A DNA stretch of 64,000 nt, taken from NCBI RefSeq assembly GCF_010723305.1, contig NZ_BLKW01000004.1, positions 620,001-684,000 on the forward strand. Reading direction: 5' to 3'. The stretch comes from Mycobacterium botniense. GTDB taxonomy: Bacteria; Actinomycetota; Actinomycetes; Mycobacteriales; Mycobacteriaceae. The notes below the pieces were generated by a model. The model made no database searches and had not been told where the DNA came from. It saw only the letters and a list, made by a program, of their open reading frames with translations. Shown in pieces: positions 10,514-20,006 of this stretch; position 1 is the stretch's first letter; the number at the start of each line of letters is the position of its first letter. The position numbers were made by a program, and so were the translations under genes.

Positions 10514-10615
10514 GTGACCGGCGACATAACCATGGGTGACAGTGTGGCCACGGTTAGCCGCCGACGGGAGGGCGACAACGGCGTTCGTGCCCAGACGTCA
10601 AGGAGCGGCATCACC

Positions 10616-11872
10616 ATGAGCATAGCCACCGACGTGTCTCACCGGTGCTCGCGAACCGGTGTTCAGGTCCTGCAACACGGACTGCGGCTTGCCGCCGGAC
10701 CGATCGGCGTGTGCCGCACCAGTGCGCTGCTTTTACGCGGTTGGCCATCGGTGATGGGATGGCTGGCGGGCTGGCTCTCGGCGGAGTTCCCCCCGCACGT
10801 GCTCACCGGTCACGCATTGTCGGGATTAGGCCCGTTACCGGTGGCCCGTGTCGCCGCGGGCTGGGCCGGGCAGCGGGCGGACCAGATTCTTACCGCCGCG
10901 CTCGAGGAAGGCCTCGGCCCGACCTATCGCGATATGGTCTGCCACCCCCTCGGCGACCATCACGGGTGCGCACGACGCGATGGTTTGCTGCACATGGCCG
11001 GGCACCGCCGTCGTTATGCAGCGCAGACGTCCGACATCGGCTACGGGCCAGAGGGCCGCGACAATTCGCTGGACATTTGGCGCCATCCCGGCCAGCGGGG
11101 CGCGCCCGCGCCCGTGCTGATTCAGGTGCCTGGTGGGGGATGGTCGATCAACGGCAAACGCGGTCAGGCATATCCGCTGATGAGCCGCATGGTCGAACTC
11201 GGCTGGATCTGCGTGTCCATCGACTACCGCAAGAGCCCGCGCCACGCGTGGCCAGCGCACATCATCGACGTGAAGCGGGCGATCGCATGGGTGCGTGACA
11301 ACATCGCCGACTATGGGGGAGACCCTGACTTCGTCGCGATCACCGGCGGTTCTGCCGGTGCGCACCTGGCGTCGCTGGCCGCGCTGACCGCGGGCGATCC
11401 CCGCTTTCAGCCCGGTTTCGAAGCCGCTGACACGGCCGTACAAGCGGCGGTCCCCTTTTACGGCGTCTACGACCTCACCAACGCCACCAGCATGCACGCG
11501 ATGATGCTGCCTTTTCTGGAGTATGTCGTCATGCAAAAGGGTTACGCCGACAATCCTGAGCTATTCGCATCGGCATCACCGATTTCGCACGCCCACTGTG
11601 CATCTCCGCCGTTCTTCATACTGCACGGACAGAACGATGCGGTGATTCCAAGCGCGCAAGCTCAGGCCTTTTGCGCCGCGCTTCGCCGGGCCGGGGCCTC
11701 GACGGTGTGCTATGCGGAGCTGCCCAACGCGCACCACGCTTTCGACACGGTCGCCACGGTGCGGTCCCGACTCACCGCGGATGCGGTCGCGGAATTTCTG
11801 GGTGTCGCCTACGGGCGGTATGTACGCTCCCGGGCGGGGTGGTTGCCTACGCGGATATCCCCAGCCAGCTGA
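10616..11872 (+). CDS. lipQ: Alpha/beta-hydrolase esterase/lipase (HSL family)
   Basis: 418 aa carboxylesterase/lipase. ATG 10616 has GGAG ten bases upstream and gives the length expected for LipQ (about 421 aa); the frame is open back to GTG 10514, but the extra 34 residues look non-coding. Hormone-sensitive-lipase features: oxyanion VPGGGWSING, then DYRKSPRHAWPAHIIDVKRAIAWV, nucleophile in GGSAGAH, acid in HGQNDAVIP, and catalytic His in NAHHAFD. The N-terminal 130 residues (RCSRTGVQVLQHGLRLAAGPIGV) are an extra mycobacterial-type region without a clear signal peptide. Substrate unknown. Monocistronic with its own candidate promoter. Confidence 0.9.
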   Translation: MSIATDVSHRCSRTGVQVLQHGLRLAAGPIGVCRTSALLLRGWPSVMGWLAGWLSAEFPPHVLTGHALSGLGPLPVARVAAGWAGQRADQILTAALEEGLGPTYRDMVCHPLGDHHGCARRDGLLHMAGHRRRYAAQTSDIGYGPEGRDNSLDIWRHPGQRGAPAPVLIQVPGGGWSINGKRGQAYPLMSRMVELGWICVSIDYRKSPRHAWPAHIIDVKRAIAWVRDNIADYGGDPDFVAITGGSAGAHLASLAALTAGDPRFQPGFEAADTAVQAAVPFYGVYDLTNATSMHAMMLPFLEYVVMQKGYADNPELFASASPISHAHCASPPFFILHGQNDAVIPSAQAQAFCAALRRAGASTVCYAELPNAHHAFDTVATVRSRLTADAVAEFLGVAYGRYVRSRAGWLPTRISPAS

Positions 11873-11892
11873 GCGGTCGCACCGCCACATCT

Positions 11893-11927
11893 GAAATATC
11901 CAATTACACCGAATACCAGGATATTTC
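11893..11927. promoter_or_regulatory. Perfect 9-bp inverted repeat, AT-rich, between lipQ and the lipid operon
   Basis: GAAATATCC at 11893-11901 and GGATATTTC at 11919-11927, separated by 17 bp. AT-rich arms are conspicuous in this GC-rich DNA. It could be an operator for the downstream WS/DGAT-plsC-plsB2 operon or a weak stem after lipQ (stop at 11872). There is no U-tract, so I favour a protein-binding site. Confidence 0.4.
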
Positions 11928-11979
11928 GTTATGCAGCTGGCTGGAAGACGGTCGCTCAGCCGGATCCTCACAAATTAGC

Positions 11980-12000
11980 CCCGCCCTCGCTTCGAGCGGG
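11980..12000 (+). terminator. Weak GC hairpin downstream of lipQ
   Basis: CCCGC (11980-11984) pairs with GCGGG (11996-12000), with an inner TCG/CGA and loop CTT; two unpaired C's bulge on the left arm. No U-run follows. It could be an intrinsic terminator of the mycobacterial U-less kind, or a structural part of the leader of the following operon. Confidence 0.3.
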
Positions 12001-12047
12001 TTAGCGTGGTGGTGGCGCGAGGGTCGGCGTCTGAAACAGGAGGCCTT

Positions 12048-12119
12048 GTGTTGACGATGTCTGAACTGACGGTCAGGCACGCTACGGACAATGGTTGTGG
12101 GGGGACCGGCGATGAATAA
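12048..12119 (+). CDS. Putative 23-codon leader ORF, coupled to the WS/DGAT gene
   Basis: A consensus AGGAGG (12038-12043) stands four bases before GTG 12048, opening a 23-codon frame (begins VLTMSELTVRHATD, ends GGTGDE) that stops at TAA 12117-12119. The ATG of the acyltransferase gene (12112) lies inside its last codons, in another frame. A ribosome finishing the short ORF would be placed on the acyltransferase start. Alternative internal start ATG 12057. There is no similarity evidence that the peptide itself is conserved; the case rests on the strong SD and the overlap. Confidence 0.45.
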   Translation: MLTMSELTVRHATDNGCGGTGDE

Positions 12120-13581
12120 GCCCGTCGACGCCGTCGGCTTGCGCACCGAGCTGGGTGCGGTCGATTATCTTCTGCATCGCGGAGAAGCCAACCCGCGCAC
12201 CCGATCGGGCATCATGGGAGTGGAAATCCTCGACACCGCTCCGGATTGGCAGCGTTTCCGGACGCGTTTCGAAATTGCCTCCCGGCGGGTGTTACGGCTG
12301 CGGCAGAAGGTCGTCGTGCCGACCCTGCCGACCGCCGCCCCGCGCTGGGTAGTGGATCCCGACTTCAACCTGGATTTTCATGTGCGCCGTTTACGGGTGC
12401 CAGAACCAGGTACTTTGCGCGAAGTGCTCGACTTGGCGGAGGTGATCCTGCAGTCGCCGCTGGACATCTCCCGGCCATTGTGGACTGCCACCCTGGTCGA
12501 GGGACTCGCCGACGGGCAGGCGGCGACACTGTTGCACATCAGCCACGCGGTGACCGACGGGGTCGGCAGTGTAGAAATGTTCGCCCAGATCTATGACCTG
12601 GAGCGCGACCCGCCCGCTGAGCCGATGCCTCCGCAACCGATACCGCAGGACTTGTCCGCCAATGACCTGATGCGCGAAGGTCTCAACCACTTGCCCAGCG
12701 CACTACTCGGCGGAGTGCGCGGCGCCTTGTCAGACACGGTGTCGGCGGCCGTTCGCGCGCTCCGTGACCCGGTGTCGGCGGTGGCAGGAGTGGTCGAATA
12801 CGCCCGCTCCGGGGTGCGCGTGATCAGCCGCGCTGCCGAGCCGTCCCCGTTATTGCGCCGACGCAGCCTGGCCAGCCGTAGCGAAGCCCTCGACATCCGC
12901 CTTTCTGACCTGCACAAAGCCGCGAAAGCTGGTGGCGGCTCAATCAACGACGCCTACCTGGCCGGTCTGTGCGGTGCATTGGGCCGCTACCACGGGGCGC
13001 TGGGTGTACCGATCGCCACCCTGCCGATGGCGGTGCCGGTGAACCTGCGCGCCGACGCCGATCCGGCCGGCGGCAATCGATTCACCGGGGTGAACCTGGC
13101 GGCGCCCATCGGCGTGGCCGATCCGGTGGCCCGGATGAGAAAAATCCGCGCCCAGATGACTCAACGCCGTGAAGAGCCCGCGATGGACATCATCGGGTCC
13201 ATCGCCCCGGTGCTGAGCATTCTGCCGGCACCTGCGCTAGAGACCATCACCGGTGCGGTCGTCGCCGCCGATGTCCAGGCCAGCAATGTGTCCGTCTACC
13301 CCGGTGACACCTACCTGGCCGGCGCGAAAATACTGCGGCAGTACGGGCTGGGTCCGCTGCCCGGTGTTGCAATGATGGCGGTGCTGATCTCACGCGGCGG
13401 CTGGTGCACCGTCACGGTGCGCTATGACCGGGCAGCGGTCCGGCACGAGTCGTTATTCGCTCAATGTCTGCTCGAGGGTTTCGACGAGATTCTCGCGCTG
13501 GCCGGTGAACCGGCACCGCACCCGGTGCCGGCATCGTTCAGCGCTGAACCACCGACGTCACGATCGGAGCTGGGCTCATGA
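12112..13581 (+). CDS. WS/DGAT-family O-acyltransferase (probable triacylglycerol synthase)
   Basis: 489 aa wax-ester synthase/diacylglycerol acyltransferase family protein. ATG 12112 follows GGGGGGA at SD distance and gives the length of M. tuberculosis Rv2484c (about 491); an upstream in-frame ATG (12091) would add seven residues. The condensation-like active motif reads SHAVTDG: catalytic His145 and Asp149 are kept, but the first His of the common HHxxxDG is Ser. Other family segments: LRQKVVVPTLPTAAPRWV, NRFTGVNLAAPIGVADP and SNVSVYPGDTYLAGAKI. Start of a three-gene operon with HAD-PlsC and PlsB2 (ATGA overlaps), so it likely acylates diacylglycerol made from PlsB/PlsC products. Confidence 0.88.
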   Translation: MNKPVDAVGLRTELGAVDYLLHRGEANPRTRSGIMGVEILDTAPDWQRFRTRFEIASRRVLRLRQKVVVPTLPTAAPRWVVDPDFNLDFHVRRLRVPEPGTLREVLDLAEVILQSPLDISRPLWTATLVEGLADGQAATLLHISHAVTDGVGSVEMFAQIYDLERDPPAEPMPPQPIPQDLSANDLMREGLNHLPSALLGGVRGALSDTVSAAVRALRDPVSAVAGVVEYARSGVRVISRAAEPSPLLRRRSLASRSEALDIRLSDLHKAAKAGGGSINDAYLAGLCGALGRYHGALGVPIATLPMAVPVNLRADADPAGGNRFTGVNLAAPIGVADPVARMRKIRAQMTQRREEPAMDIIGSIAPVLSILPAPALETITGAVVAADVQASNVSVYPGDTYLAGAKILRQYGLGPLPGVAMMAVLISRGGWCTVTVRYDRAAVRHESLFAQCLLEGFDEILALAGEPAPHPVPASFSAEPPTSRSELGS

Positions 13582-15191
13582 CCGCCGGCGACAATCGAAA
13601 GCCGCCGCCGGATCTGCGGTTACCGGGTTCGGTTGCCGAGATTCTCGCCAGCCCCGAGGGGCCCGGGATTGGCGCGTTCTTCGACCTGGACGGCACGCTG
13701 GTCGCGGGGTTCACCGGTGTCATCCTCACCCAGGAGCGCTTCCGGCGCCGGGATATGGGGGTGGGTGAGCTGATCGGCATGATCCAAGCTGGTCTCAATC
13801 ATCAGTTGGGGCGCATTGAGTTCGAAGAGCTCATCACCAAAGCGGCATCAGCGCTGCGCGGACGCTCACTCAGTGATCTGGAGGAGATCGGTGAGCGGTT
13901 GTTCGTCCAAAAGATCGAGTCCCGCATCTACCCAGAGATGCGTGAGCTGGTGCGCGCCCACCTCGCCCGCGGCCACACCGTCGTGCTCAGCTCGTCGGCC
14001 CTGACCATCCAGGCTGAGCCGGTCGCCCGTTACCTCGGTATCCCCAACACGCTCACCAACAAGTTCGAGACCGACGAGAACGGGGTGCTCACCGGGAGTG
14101 TGGTCAAGCCGATCCTGTGGGGGCAGGGCAAAGCGGCGGCGGTGCAGCAGTTCGCGGCCGAGCATGACATCGACTTGGGTCAGAGCTATTTCTACGCCGA
14201 CGGCGATGAGGACGTCGCGTTGATGTATCTGGTCGGCAATCCGCGCCCGACCAACCCGGAAGGCAAGATGGCCGCCGTCGCCCGCCGCCGGGGTTGGCCG
14301 ATCCTGCGGTTCACCAGCCGCGCCGGAATAGGCATCCGTGCGCAGTTGCGCACCCTGGTTGGCATTGGCTCACTGGTGCCTGTCGCCGCCGGTGCGGTCG
14401 GGTGGGGCCTGCTGACCCGCAGTCGGCGGCGCGGCGTGAACTTCTTCACCTCGGCATGGTCGCAGCTGCTGTTGGCTTCCGCGGGTGTGCGTCTCAACGT
14501 CATCGGCCAGGAGAACCTGACCGCCGCACGCCCGGCGGTGTTCATCTTCAACCACCGCAACCAGGTCGACCCGATCATCGTCGCGGCGTTGGTCCGCGAC
14601 AACTGGACCGCCGTCGGCAAAAAAGAACTGGAAAGCGACCCGATTGTGGGCACACTGGGCAAGGTGCTCGACGCCGTATTCATCGACCGTGACGACCCGA
14701 CCGCCGCGGTCGAGACGCTGCGGCAGGTCGAAGAACGGGCGCGAGCCGGGCTGTCGATCGTGATCGCTCCGGAGGGCACCCGGGTGGACACCACGGAGGT
14801 GGGGCCGTTTAAAAAGGGTCCTTTTCGGATCGCGATGGCGGCAGGTGTCCCGATCGTCCCGATCGTGATCCGCAACGCGGAGCTCATCGCCGCTCGAAAC
14901 TCCACCACGATGAACCCCGGCACGGTCGACGTCGCGGTTTTCCCACCGATCCCCGTTGATGACTGGACCCTTGATGAGCTGCCGCAGCGTATCGCCGCGG
15001 TGCGTCAACTGTATGTGAGCACGCTGGCTGACTGGCCACTCGACCGGCTGCCCGAGGTCAGCGTCTATTCCCGGGCGACGACCCACAAGGCGCGGCCAAA
15101 GACCGCCGCCAAAAACACCGCCGGGGCCAACCCGAAATCAGCCGCGGCCGGTCAGCATGTCGCGTCATCGTCGCCGAAGGAACGATCATGA
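13578..15191 (+). CDS. plsC: Bifunctional HAD phosphatase / 1-acylglycerol-3-phosphate acyltransferase
   Basis: 537 aa fusion. N-terminal HAD-IB hydrolase (about 30-255): motif [15 protein letters not shown] with Asp36/Asp38, [29 protein letters not shown] and [22 protein letters not shown] hydrophobic stretch ([20 protein letters not shown], about 258-277) joins it to a C-terminal PlsC domain with HX4D NHRNQVD (His326, Asp331) and APEGTR (Glu399). The tail is Lys/Ala-rich and probably flexible. PlsC acylates lysophosphatidic acid at sn-2. The HAD part resembles SerB-like phosphatases, and in this operon it could act on phosphatidic or lysophosphatidic acid, which is inference. ATGA overlaps both neighbours. 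Confidence 0.9.
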   Translation: MTAGDNRKPPPDLRLPGSVAEILASPEGPGIGAFFDLDGTLVAGFTGVILTQERFRRRDMGVGELIGMIQAGLNHQLGRIEFEELITKAASALRGRSLSDLEEIGERLFVQKIESRIYPEMRELVRAHLARGHTVVLSSSALTIQAEPVARYLGIPNTLTNKFETDENGVLTGSVVKPILWGQGKAAAVQQFAAEHDIDLGQSYFYADGDEDVALMYLVGNPRPTNPEGKMAAVARRRGWPILRFTSRAGIGIRAQLRTLVGIGSLVPVAAGAVGWGLLTRSRRRGVNFFTSAWSQLLLASAGVRLNVIGQENLTAARPAVFIFNHRNQVDPIIVAALVRDNWTAVGKKELESDPIVGTLGKVLDAVFIDRDDPTAAVETLRQVEERARAGLSIVIAPEGTRVDTTEVGPFKKGPFRIAMAAGVPIVPIVIRNAELIAARNSTTMNPGTVDVAVFPPIPVDDWTLDELPQRIAAVRQLYVSTLADWPLDRLPEVSVYSRATTHKARPKTAAKNTAGANPKSAAAGQHVASSSPKERS

Positions 15192-17533
15192 CCAAACCTG
15201 CCGCCGATACCGGCACGTTCACCACCACCGATGACACACTGGTGTTGGCGTCGGTGTCCTCGCCGGTGGAAGCGGAGTTGCTCTCCACATGGCTCGATCA
15301 GCAGCGAACCCGGTATCCGGAGGCGACGATCGACGTGGTGCGGCTGCCGCCCCGGAATGCGCCGCCGGCAGCGCTGGCACAGCTTGTCGAACAGCTTGAG
15401 TCCGGCGAGGATCGTTCGATCGTGCCGGTGCGGGTGTTCTGGTTGCCGCCCGCCGCCGGCGGGCGGCTCAGCAAGTTAGCCGGGTTGGTTCCCGGCTGGG
15501 ACCCTTACCACCCCAGCGAACGCCAGCAGCGCCGTATTCTGCGCAGCGATCCCCGGCGTGCGCGGGTCGTGGCCGGCGAAGCGGCCAAGGTGTCTGAACT
15601 TCGCCAACAGTGGCGCGATACCACCGTCGCCGAGAACCCGCGTGATTTCGCCCACTTCGTCACCCGCCGGGCGATCCTGGCCATGGAACGCGTCGCCTAC
15701 CGGCTGCTCGGCCCAGAGTACAAGTCGCCACGACTGGTGAAACCGGAAATGCTGGCATCGGCCCGATTCCGCGCTGGCTTGCAGGAAATCCCAGGCGCCA
15801 CGGTGGAGGAAGCCGGTAAGATTCTCGACGAGATGGCCACTGGGTGGAGCCGGCTGTCCGTCGATCTCATTCCCGCCCTTGCCAAAGCGCTGTTCAGCCG
15901 CGGATTCGATCCACAGATCGACTATGACCAATATCAGGTGGCTGCCATGCGTGCGGCGCTGGAAACCTATCCCGCAGTGTTGTTATGGTCGCATCGGTCC
16001 AATCTGGACAGCGCTGTGCTGACCGTCGCGCTGGCCGAAAACGGGCTGCCCAAGACCCATGTATTCGGCGGTATCAACATGGCCTTCGGCTTGATGGGGC
16101 CGTTGATGCGTCGTTCCGGGGTCATCTTCATCCGCCGCAGCATCGGCGGTGACCCGCTCTACAAGTACGTGCTCAAGGAATACGTCGGCTATCTGGTCGA
16201 GAAGCGGTTCAACCTGAGCTGGTCCATCGAGGGTACTCGGTCACGCACTGGAAAGATGTTGCCGCCCAAGCTCGGTCTGCTGAGTTTCGTAGCCGATGCC
16301 TATCTGGAAGGCCGCTGCGACGACATCCTGCTGCAGCCGGTGTCGATCACTTTCGACCAGCTGCACGAGATCGCCGAGTACGCCGCCTACGCCCGCGGTG
16401 CCGAGAAAAAGCCGGAAGGCTTCAGCTGGTTGTACAACTTCATCAAGGCGCAGGGCGAACGCAACTACGGCAAGATCTATGTGCGCTTCCCCGAAGCCGT
16501 TTCGATGCGGGAATATCTGGGCGTGCCGCACGGTCCGATGATGCATGACGAAGCCGCAAAACGCCTTGCGCTGCAGAAGATGTCCTTCGAAGTCGCGTGG
16601 CGGATCCTGCAGTCGACGCCGATGACGGCGACTGGGTTGGTGTCGGCGCTGTTGCTGGCCACCCATGGGGTGGCGTTGACGCTCGATCAGCTGCACCACA
16701 CACTGCAGGACTCGTTGGATTACCTGGAACGCAAGCAGACACCGATGTCCACCAGCGCGTTGCGGCTGCGCACACCAGAAGGAGTCCGCGCCGCAGTGGA
16801 TGCACTGTCGAACGGGCATCCGGTCACCCGAGTCGACGGCGGGCGGGAACCGGTGTGGCGCATTGCGCCCGAACATGAGCACGCCGCAGCGTTCTACCGC
16901 AATTCGGTGATCCATGCGTTTTTGGAGACCTCTATCGTCGAACTCGCGTTAGCGCACGCCAGACATGTCGACGGCGACCGGCTGGCGGCGTTCTGGGCGC
17001 AGGCGATGCGGTTGCGTGATCTGTTGAAATTTGATTTCTACTTCGCCGATTCGGCGACTTTCCGAGCCAACATCGCCGAAGAGATGGCCTGGCACACCGC
17101 TTGGGAAGCCCATGTCGCCGCCGGAGGGGAGCAGATCGACGCGATACTGTACGCCAAGCGTCCGTTGATGTCGGACGCGATGCTCCGGGTATTCTTCGAG
17201 GCCTACGAGATTGTCGCTGACGTGTTACGTGATGCGCCGGCGGAAATCGGCGAGAAGGAACTGACTCAGTTGGCGCTCGGTGTGGGCCGTCAGTACGTCG
17301 CGCAGGGCAGGGTGCGCAGCAGTGAGCCGGTGTCGACGCTGCTTTTTGCGACCGCCCGCCAGGTCGTCGCCGACCAGCATCTGCTGGAGCCGGGAGCCGG
17401 CCTCGCGGAGCGGCGTATCGCGTTTCGACGGGAATTGCGCGATGTACTGCGTGATTTCGACCATGTCGCGCAGATCGCGCGCAAGCAGTTCGTGGCCCGC
17501 GAACTCGAATCGCGCCACATGCTGCGCGGTTAG
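15188..17533 (+). CDS. plsB2: Glycerol-3-phosphate acyltransferase
   Basis: 781 aa PlsB family (M. tuberculosis PlsB2 about 789), first acylation of glycerol-3-phosphate at the membrane. Acyltransferase block I HX4D in SHRSNLD (His269, Asp274), block [26 protein letters not shown], block [21 protein letters not shown] and block [12 protein letters not shown]. An N-terminal 230-residue and a long C-terminal helical region are typical of the large PlsB form. Last gene of the operon with the WS/DGAT and PlsC genes; a 14-bp stem-loop lies about 110 bp past the stop. Confidence 0.93.
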   Translation: MTKPAADTGTFTTTDDTLVLASVSSPVEAELLSTWLDQQRTRYPEATIDVVRLPPRNAPPAALAQLVEQLESGEDRSIVPVRVFWLPPAAGGRLSKLAGLVPGWDPYHPSERQQRRILRSDPRRARVVAGEAAKVSELRQQWRDTTVAENPRDFAHFVTRRAILAMERVAYRLLGPEYKSPRLVKPEMLASARFRAGLQEIPGATVEEAGKILDEMATGWSRLSVDLIPALAKALFSRGFDPQIDYDQYQVAAMRAALETYPAVLLWSHRSNLDSAVLTVALAENGLPKTHVFGGINMAFGLMGPLMRRSGVIFIRRSIGGDPLYKYVLKEYVGYLVEKRFNLSWSIEGTRSRTGKMLPPKLGLLSFVADAYLEGRCDDILLQPVSITFDQLHEIAEYAAYARGAEKKPEGFSWLYNFIKAQGERNYGKIYVRFPEAVSMREYLGVPHGPMMHDEAAKRLALQKMSFEVAWRILQSTPMTATGLVSALLLATHGVALTLDQLHHTLQDSLDYLERKQTPMSTSALRLRTPEGVRAAVDALSNGHPVTRVDGGREPVWRIAPEHEHAAAFYRNSVIHAFLETSIVELALAHARHVDGDRLAAFWAQAMRLRDLLKFDFYFADSATFRANIAEEMAWHTAWEAHVAAGGEQIDAILYAKRPLMSDAMLRVFFEAYEIVADVLRDAPAEIGEKELTQLALGVGRQYVAQGRVRSSEPVSTLLFATARQVVADQHLLEPGAGLAERRIAFRRELRDVLRDFDHVAQIARKQFVARELESRHMLRG

Positions 17534-17641
17534 CGGGGTTCACTGCTTTTCGCCCCGGCGGCGGCCCTGGGATGCACATCGGTTGCGCCCACGGCACACT
17601 GTCGCGAATGACGCGGAGCGCTGTGCAGCCCCGGCACAGGG

Positions 17642-17679
17642 CCGGGCAACGGCCGACGGGGCTTCCGGCCGTTGCCCGG
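17642..17679 (+). terminator. Strong stem-loop after plsB2
   Basis: Perfect 14-bp stem: CCGGGCAACGGCCG (17642-17655) and CGGCCGTTGCCCGG (17666-17679), 10-nt loop. No U-tract, as is usual for mycobacterial terminators. It sits in the 271-bp gap between plsB2 and the CtaG-like gene. The rest of that gap shows nothing else I can support apart from the -10 box near its end. Confidence 0.65.
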
Positions 17680-17792
17680 TCGCAACCTGTCGAATTGCCG
17701 CGGGACTGGTGTTCGATCCCAGGGAGTTCGTTGCCGGGCGACGAGCGGCGTCGGCTCGGCCGACGCAGCGGTAGTGTTCCGGGGAGCCGCCC

Positions 17793-17798
17793 TAGGCT
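17793..17798 (+). promoter_or_regulatory. -10 box, apparently leaderless start of the CopD/CtaG gene
   Basis: TAGGCT at 17793-17798, six bases before the ATG at 17805, so transcription would start at or next to the A of the start codon. No SD is present before the ATG, consistent with a leaderless mRNA. No good -35. Confidence 0.45.
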
Positions 17799-17804
17799 GA
17801 GTAC

Positions 17805-19817
17805 ATGACCGTTGCCCCGCCCATTGCGACGCGCCTCGCGGTGGTGTGGCTGTTACTCGGTGGCGTCGCCGTGCTGGCCGGCGCTACCGCGGCCGGCATC
17901 GCGGCGCTGTCGTTGGCGGATGCGCTGACCGCCACCGGCTTACCCGATCCGGGGCCGGTGACCACGCTGGGGCTACCGTTCTTCCAGGCAGCCGGTGAGA
18001 TCGCCGCGGTGCTCGCGGTCGGATCATTCCTGTACGCGGCGTTTTTGACACCCCCCCAGCGCAGCGGGGTGCTCGACGTCGCCGGCTACCGCGCCGTCCG
18101 GCTGGGCACGGTGGCGTCGGGGGTATGGGCTGTGTGCGCCGCGCTGCTGGTGCCGCTGACGATTTCTGATGTCTCCGGTCAACCGCTGGCGAACCACCTG
18201 AACCCGGCGAGGATCTGGTCGCTGGCGAGCCTGATCAACATCGCGGCGGCGTGGCGCTGGACGGCACTGTTGGCCGCTGCGGTGGCGGTGGCAAGCCTAC
18301 CGGTGCTGCGCTGGTCATGGACACCACCGCTGCTGATCGGGTCGTTGATCACCCTTGTCCCACTCGGGCTGACTGGCCATTCATCAGCCGGCGGTTCGCA
18401 TGACCTGGCCACCAACAGCTTGCTCATCCACCTTGTCGCGGCCGGCCTGTGGGCCGGCGGTCTGCTGGCCCTGTTGGTGCACGCGCTGCATCGCGGGGAG
18501 CATGCCGACCTTGCGGCGCGGCGGTTCTCCGCGATTGCCTTGTGGTGCTTTGTCGCGATGGGGCTGAGCGGTGTCGTCAACGCGCTGGTGCGGGTGCGGC
18601 CCGCCGAGTTGCTGACCACCTCATATGGGCGGTTGATCATCGCCAAGTTCGTTGCGCTGTGCGTTTTGGGTGTGCTCGGCTGGCGCCAGCGGCGCTCTGG
18701 AGTCGCTGCGCTACAAGCGGATCCGAGCTCACGGGGCGCCCTGATGCGGCTGGGACTGATCGAATCCGCCGTATTCGCCCTGACCTTCGGTATCGCCGTC
18801 GGGCTGAGCCGCACACCGCCGCCGCCACCGCCGATCGGGATTCCTTCGATCCCCGAAATCGCGATCGGCTACGACTTCAACGGACCACCCACCGCCGCGC
18901 GTGTGCTCCTCGACTGGCGCTTCGACCTGATCTTCGGCACAGTGGCAATCGTTTTCGCCGCTCTATATGGGGCCGCAGTGCTGCGGCTGCGCCGCCGCGG
19001 CGACAGCTGGCCGCGCGGCAGAACGCTGGCCTGGCTGCTCGGCTGCGCGCTGTTGCTGTTTACCACCTCGTCGGGTGCGGGCCGCTATATGCCGGCGATG
19101 TTCAGCATGCACATGGCCGTTCACATGATGCTCTCGATGCTGGTTCCGGTGCTGCTGGTGCTGGGCGGACCGGTGAGCCTGGCGTTGCGCGCACTGCCGG
19201 CTGCCGGGCGTGATGATCCACCCGGTCTGCGGGAATGGCTGCTGGCCGCTCTGCACAGTCGGCTCTCCCGGTTTCTGACCCACCCCGTCGTGGCTACCGT
19301 GCTGTTCGTCGCCGGGTTTTACGGGCTGTACCTCGGCGGTCTGTTCGACGCTGCGGCGGGCAGTCACCTAGGCCATGTCATGATGAACGTGCACTTCCTG
19401 CTCAGTGGCTACCTGTTCTACTGGGTGGTGATCGGTGTCGACCCCACGCCGCGGCCGATCCCCCCGGTAGCCAAGGTTGCCGTGGTTTTCGTGTCGCTAC
19501 CGCTGCACGCGTTCTTCGGTGTGGTGATGATGGGCACCCAGCGCATACTCGGCGAACACTTCTACCGATCGCTGCAGTTGAACTGGCACACCGACCTGCT
19601 GGGAGATCAACGGCTGGGCGGTGGAATCGCTTGGGCTGCAGGGGAGTTCCCGTTGGTGATCGTCATGATCGCACTGTTGGTGCAATGGTCACGCAGTGAT
19701 CGGCGCACGGCGCGACGGTTGGACCGCGCCGCCGAGCGCGATGACGACGCCGAGCTGGCCGCCTACAACGCGATGCTGGCCGAACTGGCGCGCCGCGATG
19801 TTTCCGGGCAACGCTAG
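17805..19817 (+). CDS. CopD-CtaG fusion membrane protein (cytochrome oxidase assembly/copper family)
   Basis: 670 aa polytopic membrane protein, about 14 hydrophobic segments. N-terminal half resembles CopD (LALADALTATGLPDPG, HSSAGGSHDLATNSLLIHLVAAGLWAGGLLALLVH near 195-225); C-terminal half resembles Caa3_CtaG (SGAGRYMPAMFSMHMAVHMMLSMLVPVLLVLGGP near 415-455, with Met/His-rich possible copper ligands; FGVVMMGTQRILGEHFY). A charged cytosolic tail ends it. M. tuberculosis has such a fusion (Rv0102), but I do not recall one at this position, so this may be a relocated orthologue or a paralogue. Role in copper delivery to cytochrome aa3 is inferred. Confidence 0.85.
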   Translation: MTVAPPIATRLAVVWLLLGGVAVLAGATAAGIAALSLADALTATGLPDPGPVTTLGLPFFQAAGEIAAVLAVGSFLYAAFLTPPQRSGVLDVAGYRAVRLGTVASGVWAVCAALLVPLTISDVSGQPLANHLNPARIWSLASLINIAAAWRWTALLAAAVAVASLPVLRWSWTPPLLIGSLITLVPLGLTGHSSAGGSHDLATNSLLIHLVAAGLWAGGLLALLVHALHRGEHADLAARRFSAIALWCFVAMGLSGVVNALVRVRPAELLTTSYGRLIIAKFVALCVLGVLGWRQRRSGVAALQADPSSRGALMRLGLIESAVFALTFGIAVGLSRTPPPPPPIGIPSIPEIAIGYDFNGPPTAARVLLDWRFDLIFGTVAIVFAALYGAAVLRLRRRGDSWPRGRTLAWLLGCALLLFTTSSGAGRYMPAMFSMHMAVHMMLSMLVPVLLVLGGPVSLALRALPAAGRDDPPGLREWLLAALHSRLSRFLTHPVVATVLFVAGFYGLYLGGLFDAAAGSHLGHVMMNVHFLLSGYLFYWVVIGVDPTPRPIPPVAKVAVVFVSLPLHAFFGVVMMGTQRILGEHFYRSLQLNWHTDLLGDQRLGGGIAWAAGEFPLVIVMIALLVQWSRSDRRTARRLDRAAERDDDAELAAYNAMLAELARRDVSGQR

Positions 19818-20006
19818 CCGCGGGCGGGAAACCATCGCCGCAATCGACGCCGGCTCCCGGCTGTCCACATACGCACATTCATCCACAGCGTGGAACAACA
19901 CCGGCCGCCCAGAGTCCGGCGGTGTCGGTGACAGGGAGGTCAATGGAGCCGTCACGGGCGCCGGGGCGACAGCGCGGCGTCGCCACACTGACGGAAGGAA
20001 ACAGCA

